64,000 nt of DNA, taken from contig OY969917.1 in assembly GCA_963704565.1 (NCBI GenBank), positions 1,426,001-1,490,000 of the forward strand, read 5' to 3'. The notes under the pieces were generated by a model. That model saw only the letters and a program-made list of their open reading frames with translations, ran no database searches and had not been told where the DNA came from. Shown piece after piece: positions 23,916 through 33,570 of this stretch (its first letter is position 1; each line of letters opens with the position of its first letter). The position numbers and the translations under genes are program-made. Origin of the DNA: Rhodoblastus sp963704565 (lineage in GTDB: Bacteria > Pseudomonadota > Alphaproteobacteria > Rhizobiales > Beijerinckiaceae).

Positions 23916-26429
23916 ATGAGCCAGACGCCCCCCCATTCCAGCGTGGATCGCTCCGAACGCGCCGGCAGTCCGGGGCTGGTGCTGCTGCTCGCCGCCGCCT
24001 TGCTCGCGATCGTGGCCTTTTTCTCCCTTCTCGGGCGCGAGCAGTCGCCGCGCTTCATCCTGGTGCTGCTGGCCTTTCTCGCCTTTACCGGCGTGTCCGC
24101 CTTGCTCGCCTATGCCGTCGGTTTCCTTCAGCTCGCCGGCGCCCATGCGCGCAATGACGTCACCAAGGCCATTTCCGACACCAGCCCCGACGGCATGATC
24201 GTCACCGAGGGCGAGTCGCGAATCGTCTACGCCAACGAAACTTATCTGGCCCTCTGCGGCGCCAGCGACGAATCCGGCCTGCGCACCGTGGACCGCCTGT
24301 TCTTCGGCGCGCCCGAGGCGGCGGAGCCGCTTTACCGCCTCGCCCAGGCCGCGCGGGACGGCAAGCGCGGCGCCGAGGAGCTGCGTCTCACCCCGCCCCT
24401 GCTCGGCGACGGCGAATTCGGCTGGTACCGCATTCGCGTCCGGCCCATTGACCGTCCCTCCAGCCCGCCCGCGGCGCTGTGGACCATTTCCGACGTGACT
24501 CGCGAGCGCGAGCGCCACGAAAACATTTTCCAGGAATTGCAGCACGCGATCGACTTCCTCGATCACGCCCCGGCCGGATTTTTCTCGACCGAGCCGAACG
24601 GCGAAATCTCTTACATGAACGCGACTTTGGCCAGCTGGCTCGATTTCGACCTCGCCCAGGTCGGCTCCGGTGGGCTCGCGCTGCGCGACATCGTCGCCGA
24701 CGACGCCGCCGCCATGCTGTCTTCCGGCCCGGGCGCGCCCAATCTGGTGCGCACCGAGCAGATCGACCTCGACCTGCGCCGCCGCGACAACCGCCGCCTG
24801 CCCGTGCGCCTGTTGCACCGCATCGCCTATGGCCATGACGGCGCCCCCGGCGCCTCGCGCACGCTCGCCCTCAACCGCGCGCCCGGGGAAGAGCCGGCGG
24901 AGGAGGCGCGGGCGGCGGAAGTGCGCTTCGCGCGCTTCTTCAACTCCACCCCCATGGCCATCGCCAGCGTCGACCGCGACGGCGCGATCCTGCGCTCGAA
25001 CGCCGCCTTCGCCCGGCTGATGCCCGGCGCCTTGCAGGACGCCGCCGGCCGGCGCCTGGTCGCCAATGGCGTCGCCGCGGCGCATCGCGAGGCCTTGCGC
25101 GCGGCGGTCGCGGCGGTGGCCTCGGGCGCCGAGGCCAGCGATCCGATCGACGCGGCGCTGCAGGGCTCGTCGCGTTCGGCGCGCCTGTTTGTCACCTCCA
25201 ACGAGGAGGACAACGAGCGCGGCGCGCTGGTTTTCGCCCTCGACACCACGGAAGAGCGCAACCGCGAGGAGCAGCTCCACCAGTCGCAGAAAATGCAGGC
25301 GGTCGGCCAGCTCGCGGGCGGCATCGCCCACGACTTCAACAATGTGCTGACCGCGATCATCGGCTATTCCGAGCTTCTGCTCGCCAATCACCGGCCGACC
25401 GACCCGTCCTTCCAGGACATCATGCAGATCAAGCAGAACGCCAATCGCGCCGCCGGACTGGTGCGGCAGCTGCTGGCCTTCTCGCGCCGCCAGACGCTTC
25501 GCCCGCAGGTTCTGCAGCTCGGCGACGTCCTGTCGGAACTGCAAATGCTCACGCGCCGCCTGGTCGGCGAGAAGATCGAGGTCGATCTGCGTCAGGGCCG
25601 CGATCTCTGGCTGGTCAAGGCCGACCTCAACCAGTTCGAGCAGGTCATCGTCAACCTGATCGTCAACGCCCGCGACGCCATGCCGGACGGCGGCAAGATC
25701 TTCCTGCGCACCAAGAACGTCCCGGCCGCCGAATGCGAGTCCTATGGCGAAAAGCTGCTGATCCCCGCCGATTATGTGCTGATCGAGGTCGAGGACACCG
25801 GCTCCGGCATCCCGCCCGACATATTGGGCAAGATCTTCGATCCCTTCTTCACCACCAAGGAAACCGGCAAGGGCACCGGCCTCGGCCTGTCGATGGTCTA
25901 TGGCATCGTCAAGCAGACCGGCGGCTTCATCTTCCCCTATTCCCAGGTCGGGCGCGGAACCATCTTCCGCATCTTCCTCAACCGCTACATCCCGATCGAC
26001 GAGCCGGAGGAAGCGCCCAAGGCCGAGGAGGAAAAGCCGAAAGCCGCCGCCGACCATACCGGGCGCGGCGTGGTGCTGCTGGTCGAGGACGAGGAGGCGG
26101 TGCGCGCCTTCGGCGCCCGCGCCCTGGCCTCGCGCGGCTATACGGTGCTGGAAGCCAACTCGGGCCTCGACGCCCTGCGCGTGGTCGAGGAGACCACGGA
26201 ACGTATCGATCTCATCGTCTCCGACGTGGTGATGCCGGAAATGGACGGCCCGACCATGTTCGGCGAATTGCGCAAACGCGGCGTCAAATGCCGGATCGTC
26301 TTCGTCTCCGGCTATGCCGAGGACGCCTTTGCCAAAAACCTGCCGGAAGGCGAGGAATTCGGCTTCATGCCCAAGCCCTTCACCTTGAAGCAGCTGATCG
26401 AGACGGTGAAGGAGAACATGCGGGCGTGA
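23916..26429 (+). CDS. cckA: cell-cycle hybrid histidine kinase CckA
   Basis: An 837-residue inner-membrane kinase that drives the CckA-ChpT-CtrA phosphorelay controlling replication and division in Alphaproteobacteria. Two transmembrane helices (about residues 18-40 and 48-73) precede two PAS regions (ISDTSPDGMIVTEGESRIVYANE; FLDHAPAGFFSTEPNGEISYMN) and a further sensor stretch. HisKA follows with His472 in GGIAHDFNNVLTAIIGYSELL, then the ATPase with NLIVNARDAM, DTGSGIP and GTGLGLSMVYGIVKQTGG. A C-terminal receiver has phosphoacceptor Asp770 in LIVSDVVMPEMDGP. It converges with the giant Hint gene 18 bases away. It is normally close to recA; here 34 kb intervene. Confidence 0.97.
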   Translation: MSQTPPHSSVDRSERAGSPGLVLLLAAALLAIVAFFSLLGREQSPRFILVLLAFLAFTGVSALLAYAVGFLQLAGAHARNDVTKAISDTSPDGMIVTEGESRIVYANETYLALCGASDESGLRTVDRLFFGAPEAAEPLYRLAQAARDGKRGAEELRLTPPLLGDGEFGWYRIRVRPIDRPSSPPAALWTISDVTRERERHENIFQELQHAIDFLDHAPAGFFSTEPNGEISYMNATLASWLDFDLAQVGSGGLALRDIVADDAAAMLSSGPGAPNLVRTEQIDLDLRRRDNRRLPVRLLHRIAYGHDGAPGASRTLALNRAPGEEPAEEARAAEVRFARFFNSTPMAIASVDRDGAILRSNAAFARLMPGALQDAAGRRLVANGVAAAHREALRAAVAAVASGAEASDPIDAALQGSSRSARLFVTSNEEDNERGALVFALDTTEERNREEQLHQSQKMQAVGQLAGGIAHDFNNVLTAIIGYSELLLANHRPTDPSFQDIMQIKQNANRAAGLVRQLLAFSRRQTLRPQVLQLGDVLSELQMLTRRLVGEKIEVDLRQGRDLWLVKADLNQFEQVIVNLIVNARDAMPDGGKIFLRTKNVPAAECESYGEKLLIPADYVLIEVEDTGSGIPPDILGKIFDPFFTTKETGKGTGLGLSMVYGIVKQTGGFIFPYSQVGRGTIFRIFLNRYIPIDEPEEAPKAEEEKPKAAADHTGRGVVLLVEDEEAVRAFGARALASRGYTVLEANSGLDALRVVEETTERIDLIVSDVVMPEMDGPTMFGELRKRGVKCRIVFVSGYAEDAFAKNLPEGEEFGFMPKPFTLKQLIETVKENMRA

Positions 26430-26447
26430 TCGGCGCCCGCATTCCCC

Positions 26448-29400
26448 TCAGGCCGCCGCGACGGCCGGAATCAGACGGCTGTCCAGCAGCGCGCCGTCGG
26501 CCGAGCGGCGCAGTTCGATCTCGTGCTCGCGCGCGGGATCGAGCGCTTCCGCGAAGCGCAGGCTGAAAGCCCGGCCGCCGTCGGGCCGTTCACCCGCCGC
26601 GTAAGCATAGCCGGCCGGCGCGCCATCGACCGTCACATCGAGGCACACGGAGGCATCGGGGAAGGCCGCGTTGCGCGCCCAGCCCATGACGCTCTCCAGG
26701 TCGCAATGTTCGACCGCGCCGCACAGCGCGCCGAAATCCGTCGCCGGCGGCAAGGCAAGGCCGGCGCGTTCGGCGAGGCGGCGCCGGATGCGGTCGAGCG
26801 CAAAACCGTCCTCGACGCGCGGCGCGCAATAGACCGCCTCTTTTGCGCGCCTGTCGGGATAAAGCGCGTCGAACTCGCGCGCATTCTGGAACATGTCGCG
26901 GCTGTCGTCGTCGACAAAGCTCTCCGAGAAGGCGCCTTCGGCGATCAGCACGTCATGGCTGGCGAGTTCGATGTGAAAATAATGGATGTCCTCGCCCGGC
27001 TCATCCTGGACGATGGAGGCGCCATTGACCAGCTGTTCGGCGGGAACCAGGACGCCGTCCAGGAACATGGCGTGTTTCGGCGAGACGCGCAGATCGCGCG
27101 CCGGGACGCCGTCGGCGAGCGAGCCCGCCTTGAAGCATATCGGCGGAAGATCGGGGTTGTTGCGGGCGAAGCGGGCCGAATAGGAACGCCGCCCGATCCA
27201 GACGATTGCGCGCAAAACGCCCGAGGCGGTGCGGACGAGATCGCCGATGCGCAGGGCCTCGACCGCCGTCTCGCCGTCCTCCGTGGCGATCGACGTCCCA
27301 AGGGAATAGCAGGCCACCGAGCTATTATAGGTGATCTGATCGACGCTCGCCGGATCGGTGACCGAGAACGCCTTTTGAAAATAGGTTCCCTCCAGCGTCA
27401 TCGTTTCGAGGACATTATTGCTCGAATCCTCGACTTGCAGCGTGCCCGACCCGCTATTCTGGGTCCACACGACATGGTCCGTTCCGCCCGACCCGACCAC
27501 CTTGATGACGTCGCTGCTCGCCGCGCCCGTTCCGGTGAAGCCGGAAATGGCGCCGGAGAAATTGTCGGTGAAGACCGTGGTGGCGTCCGACCCCTCGCCG
27601 GTCAGATCGAGCGTGCCGAGGCCCTGGAAATCGACGCCCTGGCTGAAACCCGCGTTGAGTTGCAACGTGCCGTCGCCTTTGATGACGCCGGAGCCCGAGC
27701 CCGACACGCTAGCGTTGACCTGCAAGGTTCCGCCATTGGCTTCGAGCGCGCCGTTATTGGCAATGGAAGACCAATTGTCGAGCGAGAGAACGTCGCCCGC
27801 ATTCGCGTCGATCGTCGCGCCATTGTTGTTGGCGAGCGTCACACTGCTTTGCGGATCGGCGTCAAAACGCCCGAGGCCTTCGATGATATTATTATTGGTG
27901 GCGAACCCGGTGATCGACAGTTTGGCCAGGAGATCGTTGAGGCTGATCGTCCCGGAATTGTACAGGGAACCCAGGCTCGCCATATCCGCGAAGCCCGCCC
28001 CGGAGGCGCCGATATCGAGCGAGCCGGCGCCTTCAACCTGCAACTGGCCGCCGAGGGTGAGATTGGAGCCGCCGCCCACCGAAGCGTCGATAGAAATCGC
28101 GCCGGAATCGGTCAACGAATTGGCGACGAAGACCGCCGCGCCATTGTCAAGGGTGAGGCTGGCGTTCTGGTCGATCTTGTTCAGATAGACCAGATCGTTG
28201 TTGTTCAGAAGATCGTACTGATCGGTGACGAAGGCTTCCGCCCCGTTGAGCGTCAGATTGCCGGCGAGTTCATTGACCTGGCCGCCCTGGAAGACGAGCT
28301 GGCCATTGCCGGAAATATCGACATTGCCGCTCAAGACGTTCGGCGTGAAGCTGGCGACGGTGAGCGAGGCGCCGGCGCCGGCGCCGGCGCCCGCGATATC
28401 GATGGTTCCCGCATTCGACAGGGATTGCGCAGTGACCGTCGTCGCCGCCGTTATCCCCCCATTGCCGACTTGCAGCGTCCCGCCGGAATTGACGGTCAGG
28501 GCGCCGCCGACCGCCAGTTCGCTGCCGCCGGCGCCGGTAAATGGCCGATCGACGCTGAGCGTTGCGCCGGTTTCGACTGTGGCGGCCCCTTGCACCAGCA
28601 CGGTATCGCTGTTGTTGATCGACGTGAGGCTGGTCACATCGAGCGAACTCTCGCTCTGCCCGAGCTTGATGACATATTCGCCCTGATAATTGGCGCCGGG
28701 GGGGTTGTTCCCCCCCTGCCCCGGCATGCCGACGAAGCTTGTCGGGGTGAAGCCGCCGTCATTGGCGATATGCAGCGTCCCGATCTGTGTCGAGCCGTTG
28801 AAGATATCCAGCGTATCGGTCGTCGTGTCGTAGCTGATCGAGGTGGGCGTTCCAGCGGCGTCCGATTCCAGCAGGTCGATCGTATCGCCGGCCTGGAAGC
28901 CGGAGATCATCCCGTTGGCGGAGCCGAACATATATTGCCCGGAAGCGTCCTCGCCGATCTGCAACGTGTCGGTTCCATCCTGGAAGACGACATTGGTGTC
29001 GTTGAGGATGGTGTTGGCGACGGAAAGCTGGCTGTCGTTGCTGAGCGAGACGGTTCCGGTGGAGGCGCTGGGCGTGTAGTTGAGGGTCGAATCCGGCGCC
29101 TCGGCGAAGAACTGGCCGTCGCTGAGATTGACCGTTCCATATTGAGCGTAGCCGCCCGCATTGGCGGAATTGACGTTTTGCATCACCAGCATGGCGGCGG
29201 TGTTGTTCCCCGCGCCGGTCAGATCGATCTGGCCCTGATTGTTGAAATCGCCCCAGGTGGTCGTCGTGGTGGTATCCGGCGCAATCGTCACAATATCGGC
29301 GTCGCCCGCGCCGACCGTCATCACGCCGCCGTAAGTGACCGCGCCATCGGCCTGTACCCCGGCGAGATGCAGGATCGACGGCGTGTTATATTGATTGGCG

Positions 29401-32400
29401 AGCGGCGAAGCCGAGGAAATCAGCTCGCCGCCGCCCGCCGTATTGGCGATATTGGCGGCAAGCGTCGTGTCGGTGATGGCGATATTGGCCGCCGGCGCCG
29501 GGGCTCCGTGCACGCCGAACGCGATCGCGCCGACATTCAAGGTTACGCCGGAGAGCGCGCCGTCGGCCGCGCTGACCTGAACCGTTCCGCTGGCGACGGT
29601 GGCGGCGCCCGAGGTCGGAACCCCTCCGCTCCAGTCCCCCGCCGTGCCGAAATCGGCGGTCGCGCCATTCCAGATATTGGCCGGGTTCGTGGTCAGCGTG
29701 ACGTCATAGGCGCCGGTATAGCCGAATGGCGCGAGCGGCGTGGTCGCGTTCTGCACGACGGTGAAATCGCCCAGCGTATAGGAGCCTTCGATGGTCACCG
29801 ATCCGAGCGGGTTCCCGCCGGAGTCGGAGACCGTCAATATGGTCGTCGCATTGCCGTTGGCGTCGGTTCCGCTGCTCACCGAAATGGAAACCGGCTGCGG
29901 CGAAGTGGCGTTCTCCTCGAAGGCGATCGCATCGCCCACCTGCATGCCGTAGATCTCGCCGCCGAACTGATATGTGCCCCCCGTGCTCTGCGGCGCCAGC
30001 GCCAGCTTGTCGGTTCCGTCGAGGAAGGTGACGTTGGTGTCCTGCAACGGCGCGAAAGCGGCGGCGTCGCTGCCGTTGCTCAGATAGAAATTGCCGGGGA
30101 TGAAGGACGCCGCCAGGCTGTTCGCCGGCGCGTCGGCGACAGCGGCGAAAATCGCGCCGCCATTGACCACCACGGTCCCGTAATCGACCGTCGCCCCGGC
30201 CCCGTTGTTCGGGCCGCCGGCGCCGACATAGAGGACGCCGAAATTGCCTGGCGAGCCGCCGACGTCGATCTGGCCCAGATTGTCGAAAACGCCGGGCGTC
30301 GAGGCGGAGGAAAAGGCGCTGACGCCGATTTCCTCCATGTCGCCCGCGCCGATATCGATGGTCGCGCCGGACACCACGGTCCCGGTGGCGTCGAGCGCGG
30401 ACAGGACGACCGGGCCGTTCTCGCTCGGCGAGCCGATGGAGCCGCCCGACAGCGTGTTGTCGATGGTCAGCCCCGAAGAGAGGTTGTCGTAAATAACATC
30501 GATCGTGGAGGTCGGCGCCGCGAAGGTGGATGCGGCGGTCGCGCCGACATCGAGGGTCAGCGGCGTGTTGAGGCCCTCGGACGGTCCGAGCTGGATCGTG
30601 CCCTGCTGCAGCGTCGCCGTGGGGTTTTGATCCGTGGGGCTGGGCGCCGGCACGACGCCGTTCACCCAGTTGGACGCAGTGTTGAAATCGCCGGTGACCC
30701 CGGACTTCCAGACATAGTTCTCGGTGGATACGCCGAGGGTGATGTCGTACTCCTCGCTATAGGTCGTGCTAAGATTGGGCAAAACCAGGTTCTTCGGCTC
30801 GGCCTGGACGGTGAAATCGCTTGTCGCGTAATTGCCGACCAGCGTCATCTGCCCGATCTTGACGCCGGACTCGAGAATATCCAATTCGCTTGTCGTGGCG
30901 TCATATTGCACCGTGGGCGTGGCGGTCAGGGCCGAAGTCGCCAGCAATGCGATCGTGTCGCCGGCCTGGAAGCCATAAACCTTGCCGTAATCGTAGAAAT
31001 TTCCGTACGCGGTCTCGCCGAGCGCCAACATGTCTCCGGCGCCGTCGCGGAAGGTGACGGTCGAGTTGCTGAAGACTGTGCCGGCCACCCCCAGCAAGCT
31101 GCCATTGCTCAGGCTGAAATCGCCATTGTTGAAGGTCGCCCCCAACACGTTCTCATCCGGCGCCTCCGCGAAGAATATGCCGTCGTTGAGATTGACATTT
31201 CCATAGCCGGCATAGGCGTCCGTGATCGAATTTACGCCTTGATTGCCCAGTTTGACCCGCATGAACGCCGGGGAGTTGCTGGAGCCGACCAGATTGATGA
31301 CGCCGGTGTTGTCGAACGCGCCATTGGACGCCGACGACGAATCACCAGTAATGCCGATCGTCAGGGCGTCGCCGGCGCCGACATTGATGGTTCCCGCGTC
31401 AGTGACCGCGCCATTGGCGCCGATGCCCGCGACCATGGCGCTGTCCGCCGCGCCGAAGGAAAGGGTTCCTCCGGCGGCTGTGACATTGATCGTATCGCCA
31501 ACGGTTCCGCCGATGGAAGCGTCGGTAACGGCAAGACTGGAGGTTGACGACGCCGACCAGTTCGAAATTTGCGTGCCGGTCGACAAGGCCGAACCCATGT
31601 CGATGATCACGCTCGACGGCGCGGCGTGGGAGGAATCGATCACAGCCTTCGAGCTGGCGCCGATGATGGCGGTTTCTCCGGATGTCGGGACGCCATTGCT
31701 CCAATTAGCCGAATTGTTGAAAGCAAGGGTCGACGAGGTATCGCCGCCTTTCCACAGGTCGCCGAGGGCGATGTCATCCTGGCTGGTGAAACTGGCGGAC
31801 CCCGTGGGAACCGTCACCGACGGCTGCTGCGACAGGTAGAATCCGTCATTCGTGTAGCCGGTCCCGATAGTGAGCGACGCCAGCACATTGCTGCTGGCGT
31901 CAGAGACCTTCAGGACGCCGCCGCTATAGGCGACCGAGGCGGGCGCGGCCGGCGCGCCGCCTCCCGACAGCAGGGCGATCGTGTCGCCCTGCTGAAAGCC
32001 GGTGATCTGTCCGACCGGCTCGAAGGAATTGGCGCCCGAGACCTGTCCGAGCGCCAAGGTGTCCGTCCCGTCGGCGAAAACGATATTGGTGTGCGAAATA
32101 TCGGCGGTCGCCAGCAGCCCGCTGTCGTTGCTCAGCGTTATGATCCCCAGGCCGGAGTCCGGCGCGGCGGCGGTGATGAGGCCATAATTCGCGCTGATGC
32201 TGCCGTAGGTCGCCGAAAGGCTGGCGCCGCCCAAAGGCGAAGGGCCGATATACAGGGCCGCGTCATTGCCGGCCGTCCCGTTCAAACTGATCGTCGCGTC
32301 GTTGGTGAAGCTGTTCGGCGATCCCAAATATGGAACAATGTCCTCGACATCGCCGGGGCCGACATTGATCGTCGCATCCGAGATCACGGACCCAACCACG

Positions 32401-32717
32401 ACGAGCGCCGCGCCGACGACATTTCCGTTAGCTCCCGACGTGATCGTTCCGCCGCTCGCCGTATCGTCGATCGTCAGTCCGGAAGGCAGCGACGCACCCT
32501 CGTCCACGACGATCGACGTTGGAACGGCGGTCAAACTGCCCTGGAGCGTCCCGACATCGAGCGTCAAGGGCGACGGAAGACTGTCGGCGGGCAAGATTTG
32601 GGCCTGGCCGGCGCCGATCGTGCCCGTATCGCCGCTTTGCGGCGCGACGTTGTTGACCCAATCGCCGGGAAAAGTAATGTCGCCGATCGCGCCGGTTTTC
32701 CAAACTTCATTCGTCAT
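26448..32717 (-). CDS. giant modular probably exported protein with C-terminal Hint domain
   Basis: A 2089-residue acidic protein, poor in Cys and Lys. Four tandem modules of about 345 residues begin near residues 4, 320, 667 and 1012; each opens with a tryptophan motif (VWKTGAIGDITFPGDWVN, LWKGGDTSSTLAF..NW, VWKSGVTGDFNTASNWVN, IWNGATADFGTAGDWSGG) and closes with a FQAGDTIALL / IG-L-I / YDITLG pattern. Residues about 1360-1790 are shorter beta-helix-like repeats. A Hint domain starts at about Cys1802 (CYSLGTSIATEDGETAVEALRIGDLV, IVWIGRR, LRVSPKHAMFLDGVLV, HYFHIELASHDVLIAEG), followed by a 140-residue C-terminal domain. GGGGAATTGTC precedes the ATG. No signal peptide or secretion genes are seen. 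An unbroken 1674-codon frame on the other strand is a shadow. Confidence 0.9.
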   Translation of the reverse strand: MTNEVWKTGAIGDITFPGDWVNNVAPQSGDTGTIGAGQAQILPADSLPSPLTLDVGTLQGSLTAVPTSIVVDEGASLPSGLTIDDTASGGTITSGANGNVVGAALVVVGSVISDATINVGPGDVEDIVPYLGSPNSFTNDATISLNGTAGNDAALYIGPSPLGGASLSATYGSISANYGLITAAAPDSGLGIITLSNDSGLLATADISHTNIVFADGTDTLALGQVSGANSFEPVGQITGFQQGDTIALLSGGGAPAAPASVAYSGGVLKVSDASSNVLASLTIGTGYTNDGFYLSQQPSVTVPTGSASFTSQDDIALGDLWKGGDTSSTLAFNNSANWSNGVPTSGETAIIGASSKAVIDSSHAAPSSVIIDMGSALSTGTQISNWSASSTSSLAVTDASIGGTVGDTINVTAAGGTLSFGAADSAMVAGIGANGAVTDAGTINVGAGDALTIGITGDSSSASNGAFDNTGVINLVGSSNSPAFMRVKLGNQGVNSITDAYAGYGNVNLNDGIFFAEAPDENVLGATFNNGDFSLSNGSLLGVAGTVFSNSTVTFRDGAGDMLALGETAYGNFYDYGKVYGFQAGDTIALLATSALTATPTVQYDATTSELDILESGVKIGQMTLVGNYATSDFTVQAEPKNLVLPNLSTTYSEEYDITLGVSTENYVWKSGVTGDFNTASNWVNGVVPAPSPTDQNPTATLQQGTIQLGPSEGLNTPLTLDVGATAASTFAAPTSTIDVIYDNLSSGLTIDNTLSGGSIGSPSENGPVVLSALDATGTVVSGATIDIGAGDMEEIGVSAFSSASTPGVFDNLGQIDVGGSPGNFGVLYVGAGGPNNGAGATVDYGTVVVNGGAIFAAVADAPANSLAASFIPGNFYLSNGSDAAAFAPLQDTNVTFLDGTDKLALAPQSTGGTYQFGGEIYGMQVGDAIAFEENATSPQPVSISVSSGTDANGNATTILTVSDSGGNPLGSVTIEGSYTLGDFTVVQNATTPLAPFGYTGAYDVTLTTNPANIWNGATADFGTAGDWSGGVPTSGAATVASGTVQVSAADGALSGVTLNVGAIAFGVHGAPAPAANIAITDTTLAANIANTAGGGELISSASPLANQYNTPSILHLAGVQADGAVTYGGVMTVGAGDADIVTIAPDTTTTTTWGDFNNQGQIDLTGAGNNTAAMLVMQNVNSANAGGYAQYGTVNLSDGQFFAEAPDSTLNYTPSASTGTVSLSNDSQLSVANTILNDTNVVFQDGTDTLQIGEDASGQYMFGSANGMISGFQAGDTIDLLESDAAGTPTSISYDTTTDTLDIFNGSTQIGTLHIANDGGFTPTSFVGMPGQGGNNPPGANYQGEYVIKLGQSESSLDVTSLTSINNSDTVLVQGAATVETGATLSVDRPFTGAGGSELAVGGALTVNSGGTLQVGNGGITAATTVTAQSLSNAGTIDIAGAGAGAGASLTVASFTPNVLSGNVDISGNGQLVFQGGQVNELAGNLTLNGAEAFVTDQYDLLNNNDLVYLNKIDQNASLTLDNGAAVFVANSLTDSGAISIDASVGGGSNLTLGGQLQVEGAGSLDIGASGAGFADMASLGSLYNSGTISLNDLLAKLSITGFATNNNIIEGLGRFDADPQSSVTLANNNGATIDANAGDVLSLDNWSSIANNGALEANGGTLQVNASVSGSGSGVIKGDGTLQLNAGFSQGVDFQGLGTLDLTGEGSDATTVFTDNFSGAISGFTGTGAASSDVIKVVGSGGTDHVVWTQNSGSGTLQVEDSSNNVLETMTLEGTYFQKAFSVTDPASVDQITYNSSVACYSLGTSIATEDGETAVEALRIGDLVRTASGVLRAIVWIGRRSYSARFARNNPDLPPICFKAGSLADGVPARDLRVSPKHAMFLDGVLVPAEQLVNGASIVQDEPGEDIHYFHIELASHDVLIAEGAFSESFVDDDSRDMFQNAREFDALYPDRRAKEAVYCAPRVEDGFALDRIRRRLAERAGLALPPATDFGALCGAVEHCDLESVMGWARNAAFPDASVCLDVTVDGAPAGYAYAAGERPDGGRAFSLRFAEALDPAREHEIELRRSADGALLDSRLIPAVAAA

Positions 32718-33034
32718 GACAATTCCCCGCCGCGCTCCGCGATCTGTCCTTTGGACAAATCCCACCACCAATAAAAAGACAACAAGAACGCCGCCTTCGG
32801 CCTCCCCGGCTCCCCGGCAAGCCGTGGCGGCGGCGAACTTCAGCGATTCCCGTCACGTGGCTAAGTTCACACATTATTAACACACCTGACCTTGCGTCAA
32901 ATCAAACTTCCGGCCCAGCCCAAGCCAAGAATGCGGCGCCTTCGCCCACGGGTTTGATTCACCGGTCGGATCGGCTATGGTCGCGGCAAGCGCTTTGCGG
33001 TTTCGCGCGATCGTTTTTGGCAAAGGAGCATGAC
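32718..33034. promoter_or_regulatory. gap between the giant Hint gene and rubrerythrin
   Basis: A stretch of 317 bases with no gene. The AT-rich part at about 32865-32920 (CACATTATTAACACACCTGA region) probably holds the leftward promoter of the Hint gene; the rightward promoter for the rubrerythrin operon should lie at about 32940-33010. No clear operator is visible. Confidence 0.4.
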
Positions 33035-33451
33035 ATGGCGTTGAAAGGTTCAAAGACCGAACAGCATCTCAAGGACGCTTTCGCCGGGGAATCCCAGGCG
33101 AATCGTCGCTATCTCTATTTCGCCAACAAGGCCGACGTGGAAGGCTACGCGGACGTCGCCGCACTGTTCCGTTCGACGGCGGAAGGCGAGACCGGCCACG
33201 CCCATGGCCATCTCGAATATCTCGAAGCGGTCGGCGACCCCGCCACCGGCCTGCCGATCGGCCCGACCAAGGACAATCTCGCCTCCGCGGTGGCCGGCGA
33301 GACCCATGAATATACCGACATGTATCCCGGCATGGCCAAGGACGCCCGCGCCGAAGGTTTCGACGAAATCGCCGACTGGTTCGAAACCCTCGCCAAGGCC
33401 GAGCGCTCGCACGCCAACCGCTACCAGAAGGCGCTCAACGAACTCGGCTGA
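33035..33451 (+). CDS. rubrerythrin (ferritin-like domain only)
   Basis: A 138-residue di-iron protein that reduces hydrogen peroxide. The ligands lie in AFAGESQANRRYLYFA, STAEGETGHAHGHLEYL, AVAGETHEYTDMYPGMA and TLAKAERSHANRYQ, with the ExxH pairs intact. The C-terminal rubredoxin domain of classical rubrerythrin is absent, so electrons must come from a partner; the next gene, an Fe-S protein, is an obvious candidate. An ideal AAAGGAG site precedes the ATG. A GC-rich hairpin follows the stop and may adjust expression of the downstream genes. Proximity to oxyR-ahpCF supports peroxide defence. Confidence 0.94.
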   Translation: MALKGSKTEQHLKDAFAGESQANRRYLYFANKADVEGYADVAALFRSTAEGETGHAHGHLEYLEAVGDPATGLPIGPTKDNLASAVAGETHEYTDMYPGMAKDARAEGFDEIADWFETLAKAERSHANRYQKALNELG

Positions 33452-33478
33452 GCCGCGCCTCTTTTCCGCGACCCTTCA

Positions 33479-33507
33479 GGACGCCGCCGTTTTCGCGCGC
33501 GGCGTCC
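33479..33507. terminator. hairpin after rubrerythrin (attenuator or terminator)
   Basis: GGACGCCGC (33479-33487) pairs with GCGGCGTCC (33499-33507), followed by TTC and no long U-tract. It may partly terminate, giving more rubrerythrin than the two downstream products. Confidence 0.6.
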
Positions 33508-33570
33508 TTCATGCGCAAGAAGGACGGGGCCCGACGCTAGCCGCCCCGTCCCGACATCGGGAGAATGCAT

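Noticed and set aside
23742..26057. 771-codon minus-strand frame across cckA
   Set aside because: It lies opposite a clear CckA; the residues are typical antisense composition (Gly/Arg/Ala/Asp).
26523..31547. 1674-codon open frame on the plus strand opposite the giant Hint gene
   Set aside because: Its translation is low-complexity Arg/Ala/Asp/Gly text without domains and no ribosome site. The minus-strand product has clear modules and a Hint domain, so this is a shadow of GC-rich codon bias.
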